64,000 nucleotides of DNA from Malaya genurostris. Taxonomy: Eukaryota > Arthropoda > Insecta > Diptera > Culicidae. Location: the NCBI RefSeq assembly GCF_030247185.1, contig NC_080572.1:184044866-184108865 (forward strand). Direction: 5' to 3'. Under the pieces are notes generated by a model. It was not told the origin of the DNA, did not search any database, and worked only from the letters and a program-made list of their open reading frames with translations. Of the stretch, positions 23,331-35,585 are shown piece after piece. Positions within the stretch are counted from its first letter, which is position 1. Every line of letters begins with the position of its first letter. The translations under genes and the position numbers were made by a program.

Positions 23331-24284
23331 TCAGTTTAGTTTAGTTTTTCTATCAAAAGAAACTACTTCTTGTACAAACTGATTTTTCAGTGCCTTTTTT
23401 ATCGAAAAATAAACAAAACCAAAAGCCTTTGTCATCTTTGATTCCAATGAAATTCAATTTGTGAGAAAATTACACCGAATACCAAGCTTGCTAATTGCCC
23501 GATATTAGCAGAAAGTATCAATGCTGGATAATAGAAATTTTTGTTAGAAAAACTTTTTTTCCTTAAAAATGCTCATTTTTCAACATATGAAACGTTGATA
23601 GGGTACATAATTACTTACCTTGGAACAATATTTCATTGTATTCGAAAATTTAGTATATTTGAATTTTGAAAGTCATTTATTGTTTAGTGTAGAATTTGAA
23701 TAGACGAATTTCGCGCTAAGTCCTATTCGGTTTTGGCATCACCCTCTCAGATTTGAATGAAACTTTCTAGGCATATAGACTTTATAACAAGAAGCCACTT
23801 GTTTTTCCACAATTGATCTAGACTGTCTTTTACTATACTATTTTTTTGGCCAAAAATATAGTCAAACGATTACAAATCCTACAAAAAAATGTTGTGCTAT
23901 TGATGTTCACAAAATAAGTTTAATTTTCGAAAAAGAAATACTGAAAAATATATTTATTGAACTCTACACTGAAAAAATCGATCATAAAAATTTTAATTTA
24001 AATTTCAAAACCATTCTTTATTTGAATGAAATTTTGTACAAACATAGATAATTATGTTCTCTGTTAACCTTCCATGTGTAGCAAGTTGAACATTTTCCAG
24101 AAAAGAAAATTTTTCTAACAAAAAGTTTTTCCTATACAGCATTGATCTAATACTGAGTGGTTTAGACATGGCGGATGGGTGATGTCAACGTGAATACTAA
24201 TAAAACTGACATGCTTTTTCCACGTTTCTGAATATCGTTCGTATTAGTTGATTTATTTTGTGAATTGGGCAACTTTTACTGATT
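23331..24284. other. AT-rich stretch with dispersed repeats
   Basis: Positions 23700-24110 are the second copy of the repeat at 19200-19640. Positions 24160-24284 match the left end of the histone-related dispersed repeat (GGCGGATGGGTGATGTCA, then GAATATCG). That repeat is interrupted here by the I-clade element and resumes at 30380-30480. No gene is seen. Confidence 0.5.
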
Positions 24285-24675
24285 TTTTTTTTTTCATAAA
24301 TACGTTTATTTCTTAAGGCAGTTTACATAAGTTTTTCTTCGCCGTAGCATAACTTTTACATAATATTCTTATCCTAATTTAATTCTAACATAGTCACAAC
24401 GTTTTGCATTTATTAAAACATATTCTCTTATTACTTAAATATCATCTTAGGTAACTCGTCATTAATTATGAAATCTACTCGGAAATATTATTTGAACCAA
24501 ACGATTAACTTCTATAAATTATAAAATAAGCTGTTATTTTCAGACATTTTGTTAATAATTTCATAAACTGTTTCGAATTTGTTTGTATCATTACATTATA
24601 TTTATTCTAATTTAGCTATTGGTTGAACTCATGGACGCAGCTGGGATCAGAACTAAGTCTTGAAAGGGGCCTTTA

Positions 24676-27600
24676 TTAAATTGAAACTCCAGTTTTCTTT
24701 ATGAAATGATAAATAAGTTTCATGTATGAAAGGTCACGACAAGCAAGAATGTCTCGAACTGGGATATTGGATAGTCTACCTTGGGTACGCAAAGAATTTA
24801 TTAGTTGAGATCTGACATCACGATACTCCACGCATGTCCAAACGACATGATCAATATCTCGATAACCTTCGCCACAAGCACAATGATTAGTCTCGGAGAG
24901 CCCAATTCGAAGGAGATGTGCATCTAACGTGTAGTGATTGGACATGAGTCTAGACATCACACGAATGAAATCTCTACTCACATCCAGTCCCCTGAACCAT
25001 GCCTTTGTCGATATTTTCGGAATAATTGAGTGCATCCACCGACCCAGATCATCTTTATCCCAAGAAGCTTGCCAGCTGGCAAGTGTTCTTTGGCGAGACG
25101 AGCTATAGAATTCGTTGAAAGCAATTGGTCTCTCATAAATTTCACCCTCAATAGCACCACGTTTGGCTAAAATATCGGCTCTTTCATTGCCAGGAATGGA
25201 GCAATGAGCCGGGACCCAGACTATAGTGATTAGATAATTATTGTTCAATATGTCGTTCAGGCACTGTTTTATTTTGCCCAGGAAAAACGGTTCAGTCTTG
25301 CCAGTCATGTTTGAGCGAATGGCTTCAATTGCACTCAGACTATCTGTGAAGAGGAAATAATGGTTTGGAATTAATGTGACGATTACACTCAAACTATATT
25401 GAACTGCTGCTAGCTCTGCTATATAAACAGATGCAGGTTCTTGAAGCCTAAATGAGGCCGAAACATTATTGTTGAACATACCAAACCCTGTCGCTTCTTC
25501 AATTCGCGATCCGTCCGTGTAAAACATTTTCTCAGAGTCAATATGCCTGAACTTACTTGAAAATATTTTTGGGATTTCCGTCGAACGTAGATGATCCGGG
25601 ATTCCACGCACTTCGCGCTGCATGGATGTATCGAAAAATAAAGTTGAGTCAGGGACATTTAGGAGGCTGACACGGATAGGAATATATCTTGAAGGGTTGA
25701 TTTCCTGTGACATATGGTTAAAATATACTGTCATAAATTTTGTTTGAGATCGAAGCTCGACTAGTCGTTCGAAATTATTAATTACCATGGGATTCAGCAC
25801 CTCACATCTTATTAGCAGGCGTGATGAAAGCTCCCAAAATCGATCTTTTAATGGAAGAACTCCCGCCAGAACTTCAAGACTCATTGTATGTGTCGAATGC
25901 ATGCACCCTAAAGCAATTCGCAAACAACGATACTGAATTCGCTCCAGTTTGATAATATGAGAGTTTGCAGCGGAACGAAAGCAAACGCATCCATATTCCA
26001 TCACTGAAAGTATCGTTGTCTGATACAATTTTATTAGATCTTCCGGATGAGCACCCCACCAAGATCCTGTTATTGTTCGAAGAAAATTTACTATTTGTTG
26101 GCATTTTGTTATCAGAAACCTAATGTGTCCTCCCCACGTGCATTTGGAATCGAACCACACCCCGAGGTATTTAAAAGTTAAAACCTGTTGGATCATTCTT
26201 CCCATCATATGGAGCTGAAGCTGCGCGGGATCATGCTTTCTTGAAAAGACGACTAACTCTGTTTTCTCCGCAGAGAATTCGATACCAAGATGAACAGCCC
26301 AATCGGACAAGTTATCTAAGGTATCTTGCAATGGTTTTTGCAGATCAATAGCTTTGGGTCCAGTAACTGAAACCACGCCATCATCTGCCAATTGTCTTAG
26401 TGTACATGGGGTTACTAGACAGCTGTCAATGTCATTTACGTAAAAATTATAGAGGAGCGAACTGAGGCATGAGCCTTGCGGGAGACCCATGTAACTATTT
26501 CTGAGTGTTGCCAAATCGCCATGTGAAAAATGCATGTGTTTCTCTGACAAAAGGTTGTGCAAATAATTATTTATAACCGCTGGGAGTCCATTTTGGTGAA
26601 GCTTGTCTGAAAGAACATCAATGGAAACTGAATCAAATGCTCCTTTAATGTCTAAAAATACAGATGCCATTTGTTGCTTTTGAGCGAAGGCAATTTGGAT
26701 GTCAGACGAAAGTAATGCAAGGCAATCATTCGTCCCTTTATTTCTACGGAAGCCAAACTGAGTATCTGACAACAAACCGTTCGTCTCGACCCAAGTGTCG
26801 AGACGTCGTAGAATAATTTTTTCGAACAATTTTCTGATGCAGGACAACATCGCAATGGGTCTATATGAGTTGTGATTGGAAGCTGGTTTCCCCGGTTTTT
26901 GAACGGCGATAACTTTCACTTGTCTCCAGTCAGGTGGAACAATATTTTGCTCAAGAAACTTGTTGAACAATTCCAACAAACGTCTTTTTGCGAGGTTGGA
27001 CAGATTCTTCACCAAGTTGAATTTAATTCTGTCCAACCCTGGAGCGTTATTGTTACAAGACAAGAGTGCTATAGAAAATTCCATCATTGAAAATGGGTTA
27101 TTAATAAAACCATTATTTGGAGGAGATTCCCGTATAATGCTCTGCGTAGGAACAGAATCTGGGCAAACTTTCCTAGCAAAGTCAAATATCCATCGGTTCG
27201 AGTATTCATCACTCTCATTGCCCACGGTACGATTCCTCATTCGTCTGGCCGTGTTCCAAAGAGTGCTCATTGAGGTATCTCTTGACAAACCTTCGACAAA
27301 ATGTCTCCAATAGCTACATTTTTTGGCTCGAAGTATGCTCTTGTACTTGGTTTCTAAAACCATAAGTTTTTCAAAATTCTGAGGAGTTCCTCCTCCCCGT
27401 TTTAGAAACGTCTTGCAAGCATTTTGTTTTGCGAGTTTAGCCTCTGAGCACTCTTTGTCCCACCAGGGGTTGGGAGGCCTTCTGTTAGTCGTTGGCCCAG
27501 GAAAGCGTTTAGTTTGGGATTGTTCTGCTGCCTCCAGAATCGAACAAATGAGGAAGTCATATTCTTCAAGTGGAGGGAGCTCTTCCATTGAATTCAAAAT

Positions 27601-28396
27601 ACTAGAGATACTACTTTGGTATTTAATCCAGTCGATATTTTTTGTCAAATCATATGGAATACTAGCTGAAGTAGCAATGCAATTGCTACTGCTAATTGAG
27701 ATGATGATTGGTAAATGATCGCTACCGTGTAAATCAGGCAATATTTCCCAGGTGCAATCTAGTCGAATTGATGTTGAGCAAAGAGATAGATCTAATGCAC
27801 TTGGGCGTGCAGGAGGTCTTGGGATCCGTGTCATGCTACCCATATTTAATACGGTCATGTTAAAATTGTCACAAATGTTTTGTATTAAAGATGATCTGCT
27901 ATCATTGTAAACGGAACCCCACATAATACCGTGCGAATTTAAATCCCCCAGAATCAATCGTGGTGCAGGAAGGGCTTCAACCATTTCATTAAGCTGTTGC
28001 TGTCCAACTTGTGCTTTTGGAGGAATATAAACCGAAGCTATGCAAATATCTTTGCCTTTAATGTTTATTTGGCAAGCAACAACTTCTATACTAGAAGGGA
28101 TGGGATGGGATGTTTAATCTATAAAAGGAATAGCATTTCTTAATTCCCAAAAGCACTCCACCATACGGAGAGTCTCTATCGAGACGTATAATGTTAAAAT
28201 CATTAAAATTTAAAGCTATGTTTGAAGTAAGCCATGTTTCGCATAAAGCAAATACATCACATTTTTGACTATGCAATAATATTTTAAATGAATCAAGTTT
28301 TGGCATGATGCTTCGACAATTCCACTGCAGGACAGTGATTGTATCATTTGCGACGGGTGATAAATTATCCATCAAAAGATACAAAACCTGAGACAA
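24676..28396 (-). pseudogene. I-clade ORF2: endonuclease, reverse transcriptase, RNase H
   Basis: The protein would nick the target, reverse-transcribe the element RNA and degrade the RNA strand. The first 101 residues (28396-28091) hold the endonuclease start (LQWNCRSIMPKLDSF and CETWL). A frame break then occurs in an ATCCC tandem repeat near 28105-28120, and 1102 residues follow in another frame from about 28090 to 24676. Those contain the endonuclease LGDLNSHGIMWG and GSDHLPI blocks, RT motifs FGFRRNKGTNDCL, FLDIKGAFDSV, GLPQGSCLSSLLYN and LADDGVV (YADD box variant), and RNase H (FYTDGSRIEEATGFG, IAELAAVQYSL, FTDSLSAIEAI, VPAHCSIPGNERADILAK). A CACGEGYRDIDHVVWTC zinc-finger-like segment sits near the C-terminus. 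Only the ATCCC-repeat break prevents a full frame. Confidence 0.9.
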
Positions 28397-29653
28397 TTGG
28401 CCATTGAGCTGATAACTGCTTCAAAAAGGTTCTAGCTATTGGAAGGAATGCCATTATGAGGGTCTTTAAGGGTTCAGATATATTGAATGCTGAGAAAATC
28501 CATTCAACAATTTCCGAAAACTTCAGTAATCCTGTTGGTGGCTGTGAAATGGAGCCCACTGGATTATTATCTTTTTCTGTACTAGATCCTGGATTGGTTT
28601 GTGAATTTGACAAACCAGGAGGCACAGTCTTTGGTTTTGACTTTTTTGTTTAACACGGGGATCTTTTTTTGAAGATGAAATTTTAGGTGTCTTTTTTGGT
28701 AATTTGGAGGAAGACTTCTTTTTCTTAACTGACCCTTGGGTAGTGATAAACGAATTACCTTCACTATTTTCGTCAGAGTCAGAGTCCTCTGGTTCCTCTA
28801 GATTTGAAAACCCGTTTTCGGTTTCCAAAGGGGGGACATCAATGACCGTTTTAAGCATTTCTGCATATGTGCGCTTAGACCGTGCTTTTAAAGAAAGCTT
28901 AATTTTGTCTTTGTGCACTTTAAATGCAGTGCATACTGAAATATCATCATGAGGACTATTCCCACAATAAATACATTTTTCAATTTCCTTGTTGCAATCA
29001 TTATCTTTATGAGGCCCTTCACACTTAATACATTTTGGTTTATTACTACAGTAAGTAGCTGTGTGGCCGAATTTTTTGCAGTTCGTACAATTCATTACAT
29101 TTGGAACAAAAAGCCGAACAGGGAGGCGAATTTTATCGACATAGACATGGGACGGCAACGCAGACCCGGCAAATGTCACTCGAAACGAGTCTGATGGGCG
29201 ATAAACTTTTTTTTCCTCTTCATGAACTACTGAGTACAGTTGTTTGCACTCCAGTATTTTCACACCCTCAAGCATAGAGTTCTTGAAACGACCAACACCA
29301 TGCTTGAGTAAATCATCTACCGAAAGACTCGCTTCGGTAACAACACCGTCAATTTCGACATCTTTGGAGGGTATGTAAACTTTATACTCTTTATTGAAAT
29401 GTTCCGAAGAGACAATATCATTCGCGTGTTTCAAATTATTTACCACAACACGAATTTTATCGTTATTTACTTTTATGATCTCTTTGATTGACGAGTATCG
29501 TGATGTCAAGCCTTTATTAATTTGAAAAATGTTTAATGGCTTTGATATACGTCTAAAAAAGACTATCCAAGGCCCAGAAGAGCTCTCCTGATATTTTTTC
29601 GTTCGTGGGGGTATCGGATTCATGCTAGGATTTACGTCCATGGATTCATCCAT
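28365..29653 (-). pseudogene. I-clade ORF1: gag-like RNA-binding protein
   Basis: The long frame (29653-28523, 376 residues) begins MDESMDVNPSMNPIPPRTKK and carries three consecutive zinc knuckles (CTNCKKFGHTATYC, CIKCEGPHKDNDC and CIYCGNSPHDDISVC), the hallmark of I-clade ORF1 nucleic-acid-binding proteins. A basic Ser/Lys-rich segment follows. A one-base shift in an A run near 28645 diverts the end; the natural C-terminus (FSEIVEWIFSAFNISEPLK to VSFDG, ending at 28365) lies in the neighbouring frame. Its stop overlaps the ORF2 start by about 30 bases, suggesting coupled translation in the intact family. Confidence 0.85.
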
Positions 29654-30392
29654 TACATTAAAATTTTTAACTAAACTTTAAAATAAAATTTGAAACCAAC
29701 ACTACACAGTACTCAATCAAAAGGAAAAGAAAAAACTGCTACCTTGAAATTGTTGTCTATCTCCGTTTCACTGCCGTGTAGATCCTCGTTGCTCTAGATG
29801 TTCTTGTTGGATGTATCTGGACGTTGATACAATGCTGAAGCTCACTGTAGCGATAGAATATGATGTGATGCTACTGCTACCTGACATCCAGCACCACTCG
29901 AATTCCGATTTGCTTTCGTCTTCGCCAGCTGTAACCAGCGCAGGTCACCGGTGTATACCTGCGTGTTGTATGGCAGTGGAAAGACCGAGTTGTCTTGTCT
30001 CCTTCTTCCTAGTGCTCCGCACCGATATGCTTCTGCACCGAAGTGCCTTCGCACCGGTGTGCCTTTGCACTCTCCTGCTTCTATGTGCCTTTGCACTCTT
30101 CCTCTTCGATGTGCCTTTGCACTCTCCTGCTCAGCACTTGTGGCTGTATATTGCGGCCTGGGTAGAGTTTGGGAAACGCCCTTTGTTGTTTCCTTCACCA
30201 GCTTGGCCCAGCACTAGGGCTCTCTTATGCAGCACGACTATACGTTTTAACGGCTGCTGCCAACAGGTTTCTACCTGTAGTTCAACCGTTGTCGTATTTA
30301 ACGCGTGTAAACCAACCAGCGTTATTAAACTGTACGCTTCTATACACAACCTTCTCGGTTGAACGGCTATTACTGAATGACTTTTACTGATT

Positions 30393-30880
30393 GTTTTCCT
30401 GAATTTCATTTGTTGTTGTTGCTGTTGGTGGTGGTTGATTCAAGGTGGAAGGAACACACCCACTCCTCTTCGAGATAACTTAACCGATATTACAAATTTA
30501 GATGGAACTGAAAGGTGTTAGGGTCCTTCAAGAAATTCCAAATTTTTTTCCGAATTCGACTTCCGGTTCTAGAATTAAAGTGTGATGGGTTTTTGAAATG
30601 TCAAGTCGTCGTCTAGGCGACGATATAAAACAGGGAAATATTCTTCTAAATTGGGCTCAAAACTGTACGAACAACTGCCATACGAGCCAACTTCGGTTTT
30701 ACCGGTCCCCAGAATGCGGTTCCGAAAGTACCGGAAATAGGGATAAAAATCTTAAAATGGAACTCGATCAATTTTCTCTGAGATGGCTCAAACGAATATT
30801 CACAGACGAAAAACCCAAAAAAAAGATAAACCAGATATACGGAAAAATAAATAATAATTTGTTTATTTCTTAATTTACAG
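30393..30880. repeat. Common mosquito dispersed repeat in gene 1 intron
   Basis: Positions 30500-30800 carry CGACTTCCGGTTCTAGAATT, CCGAAAGTACCGGAAATAGG and CAATTTTCTCTGAGATGGCT, the ordered blocks of the common repeat. The open frame at 30598-30873 is within it and not a gene. A pyrimidine-rich tract and TAATTTACAG at 30871-30880 form the splice acceptor of gene 1. Confidence 0.55.
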
Positions 30881-32394
30881 ATTTTTGCAGGACTGTACGT
30901 GTTTTTCTCGATCGCTGGAATTCTCGCACACAACTGTGAAATTGATATGACCGGCTCTTCGGAAGCATATGCGATTTACCTGTACTATCTTCGCTGTAAG
31001 TATTCGTTGATACAATTCATAATTACAACTCAAAACTAACTAGAATTGGTTTTATTCTCGGTTTTTATGTAGCATCTGAATGTGGAAAGATTGACCTCAG
31101 TTACCTAGGCATCCAGAATGTACCCGACAACCTACCGATTCTCGTTCCGGAAGTTTCGGCTGCAGCCGAGAGGACGTACATTTTTTGTATAATCGGGGCA
31201 GTTCTGTTTGGGCTTTGGTTGGTCACATCGATCTTGATGTTCGGTAGCTATTTTGTTGTTTAATATAAAGTGCAACTTATGAAATATTTCATCTTACAGG
31301 ATCAGTATGCGTCTCTTGTATGGGCCGTTGTTGCCTGGTAGCGGGAGTCTATCCCTATATCATTTCACTTTTCCTGGTATTAGCATTCAGTGCTGTAACA
31401 TTCGTCTTCTACCTCATCGATTTCATTGGAAGTTTTGTAAGTTTTGTGATCATATCTTCTACCTCTGTCTAACGTATGTTCCCTAGGATATCGATTTCGT
31501 AATGGATTTATTAGAGATTCAGAACCAATTAGAAATCCGGCCAATTTTCGAAAATATCGACATCATTTTTCAAATCGTTCCTCCGCTACTACTGTGGATC
31601 ACCACAAGCTTTGGGGTTCTCATTTGGTTTATGTTTTTGTTGCTTGGTTTCATAATGATGGGAGTAGCGAGGCGTTTGTGGAGAGAGAACAAACCAGCAC
31701 CCTCGTACAATAACGCAGTACAAGCACCGAGAACGATGGTTCAATCATCCAATAGAACCGATGAAATGAGAGAAGAACCCACTCAAATCGATGCGAACCT
31801 TACGATTGCCGCTGTTCGATACAACGACCCGGCAAGACAACCGAATGACAATGTGTCCTTCAACGAGATTCCTCCAGTAGATGTAAACATTCGACGTACC
31901 GTTGAACCATTGAAAACTGGCCACGAAGCCACGCATGAACCACGTTACGAATCAGAACCGAGTTCAACCAACAATTACCCGAACGCACCGCCCAGTCCAC
32001 TACGAACGAATCCTTTGATTAACCCTTACACCGACAAGCGGTTCACGTACCTGCCAGGAAATCCACAACCCTTTTCTTACCTAGCAGGACCTCCGCAACT
32101 CAGCCCGCGAAATTCTACCAACGTACCTGAAGTACGTAGTCAATTGCCATGGTCTTACTTCCGTCAACCGGAGCACGATCTAACTCCGAGACGTGTAACG
32201 TCTACTCTCACCGACCACAGAGAATTCCCTGGCGAGGAGTACATTCCACCGATGGTCAAACCCAGCGCTCCTGATGATCGATCCAGTGACGAAGGAAGTA
32301 AGTTATAAGCATTTACTCTTAAAACATTTCAACTCAATCATTCGTCGTTTCTTTCTTTTTCTCAGAATGGAGCGGCCCTGAATACAGGTATTAA
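30881..32394 (+). CDS. Gene 1: four-TM membrane protein with proline-rich tail (5' incomplete)
   Basis: Five exons join in one frame: 30881-30995, 31073-31243, 31300-31436, 31487-32297 and 32366-32394. All introns start GT and end AG, with phases 1,1,0,1, giving 420 residues plus a missing first exon entering in phase 0. Hydrophobic segments lie at about residues 1-18, 90-113, 123-148 and 176-212, with a CEIDMTG motif after the first. A cytoplasmic-type tail of about 200 residues follows, rich in Pro, Asn and Arg, with an EEYIPPM motif, ending PEYRY. Exons 30881 and 50069 start in the same phase with the same 11 residues before an (A/T)GI(L/I)A motif, linking it to gene 2. I do not recognise the family; topology suggests a tetraspan-type plasma-membrane or vesicle protein. 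The Met at 31502 is internal, not the start. Confidence 0.85.
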
Positions 32395-32476
32395 TAGTGC
32401 AATATAAAGGATTCAAACCAAAGATGCCATCGATGAACTAAGAATTTAAGTTGATTGTAATGTTGTTTGATTTGTA

Positions 32477-32564
32477 AATAAATGTTAATGGTTTCGCACT
32501 GTAGAGCAGTGCGGACAAGTTGAATCACGATGCTGGTGAGACTTTATCAATCAGTATAAATAAA
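32477..32564 (+). promoter_or_regulatory. Polyadenylation signals of gene 1
   Basis: Two AATAAA hexamers lie at 32477-32482 and 32559-32564, 83 and 165 bases after the stop codon of gene 1. Either could direct 3' end formation. Confidence 0.6.
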
Positions 32565-33030
32565 GTATGTCAACATCAATATAACTCATTGAACGAATGA
32601 TTACTAGTCAGTATTGATTTTGATAACGTTGAGTTTGTATAGCAGATACAAGTACAATGTGACGCCCATCTCTCTCAGGTGTAGCTGGTAAGCAAGAATT
32701 TATCGAACTTAGGAACTGAACAATATATTCTAGAGAATTGTGAAAGAATAGATCCGATGAATGGACGTGTTCCGATATCAGTTTTGCTAAAAATCTGTTT
32801 CTTTTTTGGGTTATTCGAATTCACAACCTTTCTCATATCTTTGAAAATTCATCAATCGAAAGAGTGGGCAACTGAGCAATGTAAGCTAACTGTTAGTCTA
32901 TAATCATGTTATTATTCGAACCAGTATATGATTTTACCATCAAGTACTTGACCTGCAATCAACGGATTTTGTAATCAGTTACAATATCTTCACTTCGGTC
33001 CCAAAAAGCAATATTAGTGTGAAAAATGTA
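32565..33030. other. Downstream flank of gene 1
   Basis: I recognise no gene or repeat. Confidence 0.4.
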
Positions 33031-33311
33031 CACAGAAAGAAATAATGAAATTTACACGACATGTAAATCAATAGTAACATGTAATAGACATGGGTTGAAT
33101 CGAGATTTTGATTGAAAACCTTCATCGATGCAAAACTAAATTGGATTGCATTGAATTTTCAATGAATATAACTGTATATTTCAATCAACGCTTAGTTTGC
33201 AATTAAATTCTATTGAAACCTACAGAATTGTAAAGTAACTTTATGTTTAATTACCTGCTCTAAATATGTGCATGAAAATATATGTAAATTTACAAAATAT
33301 TTTTATCTGTG
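33031..33311. repeat. MITE with CACAGAAA ends and TA duplication
   Basis: TA dinucleotides flank it (33029-33030, 33312-33313). Ends CACAGAAAGAAATAATG and, mirrored, CACAGATAAAAATATTTTG are inverted. The interior is AT-rich with GTAAATTTACA palindromes. A related half copy with TTTACAGGTGACAC lies at about 33470-33745. These ends resemble those of the larger elements at 37438 and 56626. Confidence 0.6.
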
Positions 33312-33749
33312 TACATTACTACTGCTAATTTCACGTCGCTGAACATTCGAAGCGAAATAACCTATTTGCATTATATCCTTAGAGTCAAAGCATGAAACAG
33401 AGATAGCAGATCTCAGTATACCTAACAGTTTTGTTTATAAATTAAATACTTAAGGGTATGGCTATGCAGCTAAAATTATGAAAATTTACAGGTGACACAA
33501 ATCCACATATGACACAATTCATAAGAACGTAATCCGTGAAATGAATGAATTTTACAAGAATGATATAAATATACGTCAAACATACCCCACCTTTGAAGTA
33601 AACATTTAAATTTACATGTTTTAGCCTTTAAAAATATGTCAGAATGCATTAAATATAAGTCAGATTTACTGTAAAATTGAGTCATTTTTGACGCTCATAT
33701 ATGTCGTTCTCAGAAGATGTAAATTTACATGATTATTTCTAGGTGTGTA

Positions 33750-34323
33750 TTCTACCTTTTTGGCAAATAGATATCTGAAGCGAAAACAAGTCTCATACTC
33801 ATACACAAAACAGTCTCATACTCATTTACATCGTGTTTTGCAAAGATAAACTCATGATTACAATGTCCCATACGATTAATTGAAAAATGTTGGGTCAATA
33901 ATCGTGAACCAGTTGGCTCAGTAATAATGTAATTTTATTGACCCTCCGATAACAAGCGTCGACTGGTTCCGACAAAATGCCATGAAAACAATACAAGTTA
34001 GAAAGGAAGCAAACATATGTTTACATTCAGCACATAATGATTTCTTGCTACAACTGACTTTAATTCTTCATGGGATGAGGCAATAACAAACTAAATAAAT
34101 TCTTGGCAATGGTTCTAAGTAGGTTTTACTTTCTTATTGTAAGAATCACTGGATATAAGGCAAAATTGCTCAATATCGTTCATACTGTAATTTGATATTT
34201 TTCCAAACATAAACAATCATTGTCATAGTTACGACACATCTAGTGATCAGACGTTTGTTGTTTCGCTTCAAAAGACTAAAACTGACAGTGAACCGAGCTC
34301 ATCGAGGGGTCCTATTCAAATAA
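33750..34323. other. Gene-free stretch
   Basis: This is AT-rich unique-looking sequence with a repeated TCTCATACTCAT motif near 33792-33825. I see nothing else. Confidence 0.35.
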
Positions 34324-34444
34324 TGGGCCGTATGAATAAAACGTAGCATGCTTGAATTTCGGTAGTAAATGCTACTGTGTGGACTTTGTTTTTGAGAAGA
34401 TACTACAAACAACAGACTTTGCTACATTTTATTCATACGGCCCA
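34324..34444. repeat. Palindromic MITE with TGGGCCGTATGAATAAAA ends
   Basis: The left end TGGGCCGTATGAATAAAACG and the right end, its mirror apart from one base, bracket 121 bp, with an inner TAGTAAATGCTACT hairpin. It has no coding capacity. Confidence 0.75.
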
Positions 34445-35585
34445 ATATATAAGAAATCGCGGACTACTTTATCTTGAGTTTATCTTTGATGTTTTGATTG
34501 GATGTAAAAGTACTATTCGTTGGTGAGTATAAATTCAGGCTTTTGATGGGAATACTACACTGAAGGAAAAGTAAAAAGAGTTTTATAAGTTTAGGACTTT
34601 TGAACCTAGTAGAGATCAATTTTATTAAGTGTTAGAGATTTTCATCAACAGTCTAACAATTGTCTTAATTGTTATTCTTCAATGGTGAAATTCTCATAAT
34701 TTTGTCTAATAGTTGGAAGGAGTGGGGAGTTCCGAACTACACTTTGATTCTGACTGCTAACTCACACGAAATACATATTTTTTTCAAAATTATACAAATA
34801 ACGATTAAATTAAAAGTAAAATTTCACGCTTCAGGATTTGCCGGACTCAAACATCCGAATTTATTTCAAAGTTATAAGGATTTTAAAAATACATGCAATT
34901 TCGTCATTTTGAAAAATCGTGAGCAATTTCAAACCGCTTTGCAAATTGAGCCAATTTGAATAACTAAAACGTTTAAATTTAAAAAAGACTTATTCTTTTA
35001 ATGATGCTCCCCCCATAAGGGATAGTTTAAATCAAAAAACACTTTTTTGTAATTTTTTACGGAGAAACAACTTCAGCAAATTTATTCCTTTTTACATCAT
35101 AATTAAATTTATAACTCTTTTACATTATAAAGCATCATTCGAAGAACATTCAGTTAAATTTACGTATATTATTATTGAAAATTAAGGCGGTAACAAAGCA
35201 TTTCCTAAAAGCTCTTTTGAGAATCACGTTGCGCGGTGAACACGATAACTCGGTGTAAAATTATCTGAAATCAAAAATGTTCTTCAATTCACTTAAAGTA
35301 CAAGTTTTTTATCCGATTCAAAAACGTGGGGGGAGCCATTTTATACCTAGAAAGAATGTTCCAAGTTTGAAAAGAATCGGTTCAGTAGATTTTTCAGGAT
35401 CTTGTTCACGTACTTTCAGAAAACGCGTTTAAATTTTTTTTCTCAAAAAGTGAGCAAAAAATATTTTTACACTGAATCATTCATTGATCATTGATTTGAA
35501 ATTTTGACACAATATTTTTGAAATGTTAAACTACAAGAAAATGTAAAAAAACGATTTTCCGAGACTGTTTATCCCTTACCCCCCC
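34445..35585. other. Gene-free AT-rich stretch
   Basis: The 96-codon open frame at 34669-34959 has no recognisable motif and unbiased composition; I do not support it. The segment 34990-35585 (from GATGCTCCCCCCATAAGGG to TTATCCCTTACCCCCCCCC) looks like a dispersed repeat with C-rich ends, but I see only one copy here. Confidence 0.35.

Larger units (their letters stand above)
24285..30379 (-). mobile_element. Full-length I-clade non-LTR retrotransposon (MosquI-like)
   Basis: A poly-A tail (T run at 24285-24294 on +) marks the 3' end, and the 5' end is at 30379 (minus strand begins CATTCAGTAATAGCC). A perfect 13-bp target duplication ACTTTTACTGATT flanks it (24272-24284 and 30380-30392), so this is a complete 6.1-kb insertion. 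It has a 5' UTR of about 0.7 kb (29654-30379), a gag-like ORF1 and an ORF2 with endonuclease, reverse transcriptase and RNase H. The 5' UTR contains imperfect tandem copies of GTGCCTTTGCACTCTCCTGC-type sequence (30040-30130 on +). Both ORFs carry a single frameshift at a simple repeat. Confidence 0.9.

Noticed and set aside
29811..30362. 183-codon open frame on +
   Set aside because: It is antisense to the 5' UTR of the full-length I-clade element, where tandem repeats give chance open frames in several phases; no motif.
31502..32308. Single-exon 268-codon gene starting at 31502
   Set aside because: The upstream sequence is a continuous set of in-phase exons, so this Met is internal, and the end is better explained by a splice donor at 32298 and a short last exon.
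34669..34959. 96-codon open frame
   Set aside because: No motif, no splice or regulatory context, AT-rich repeat-like surroundings.
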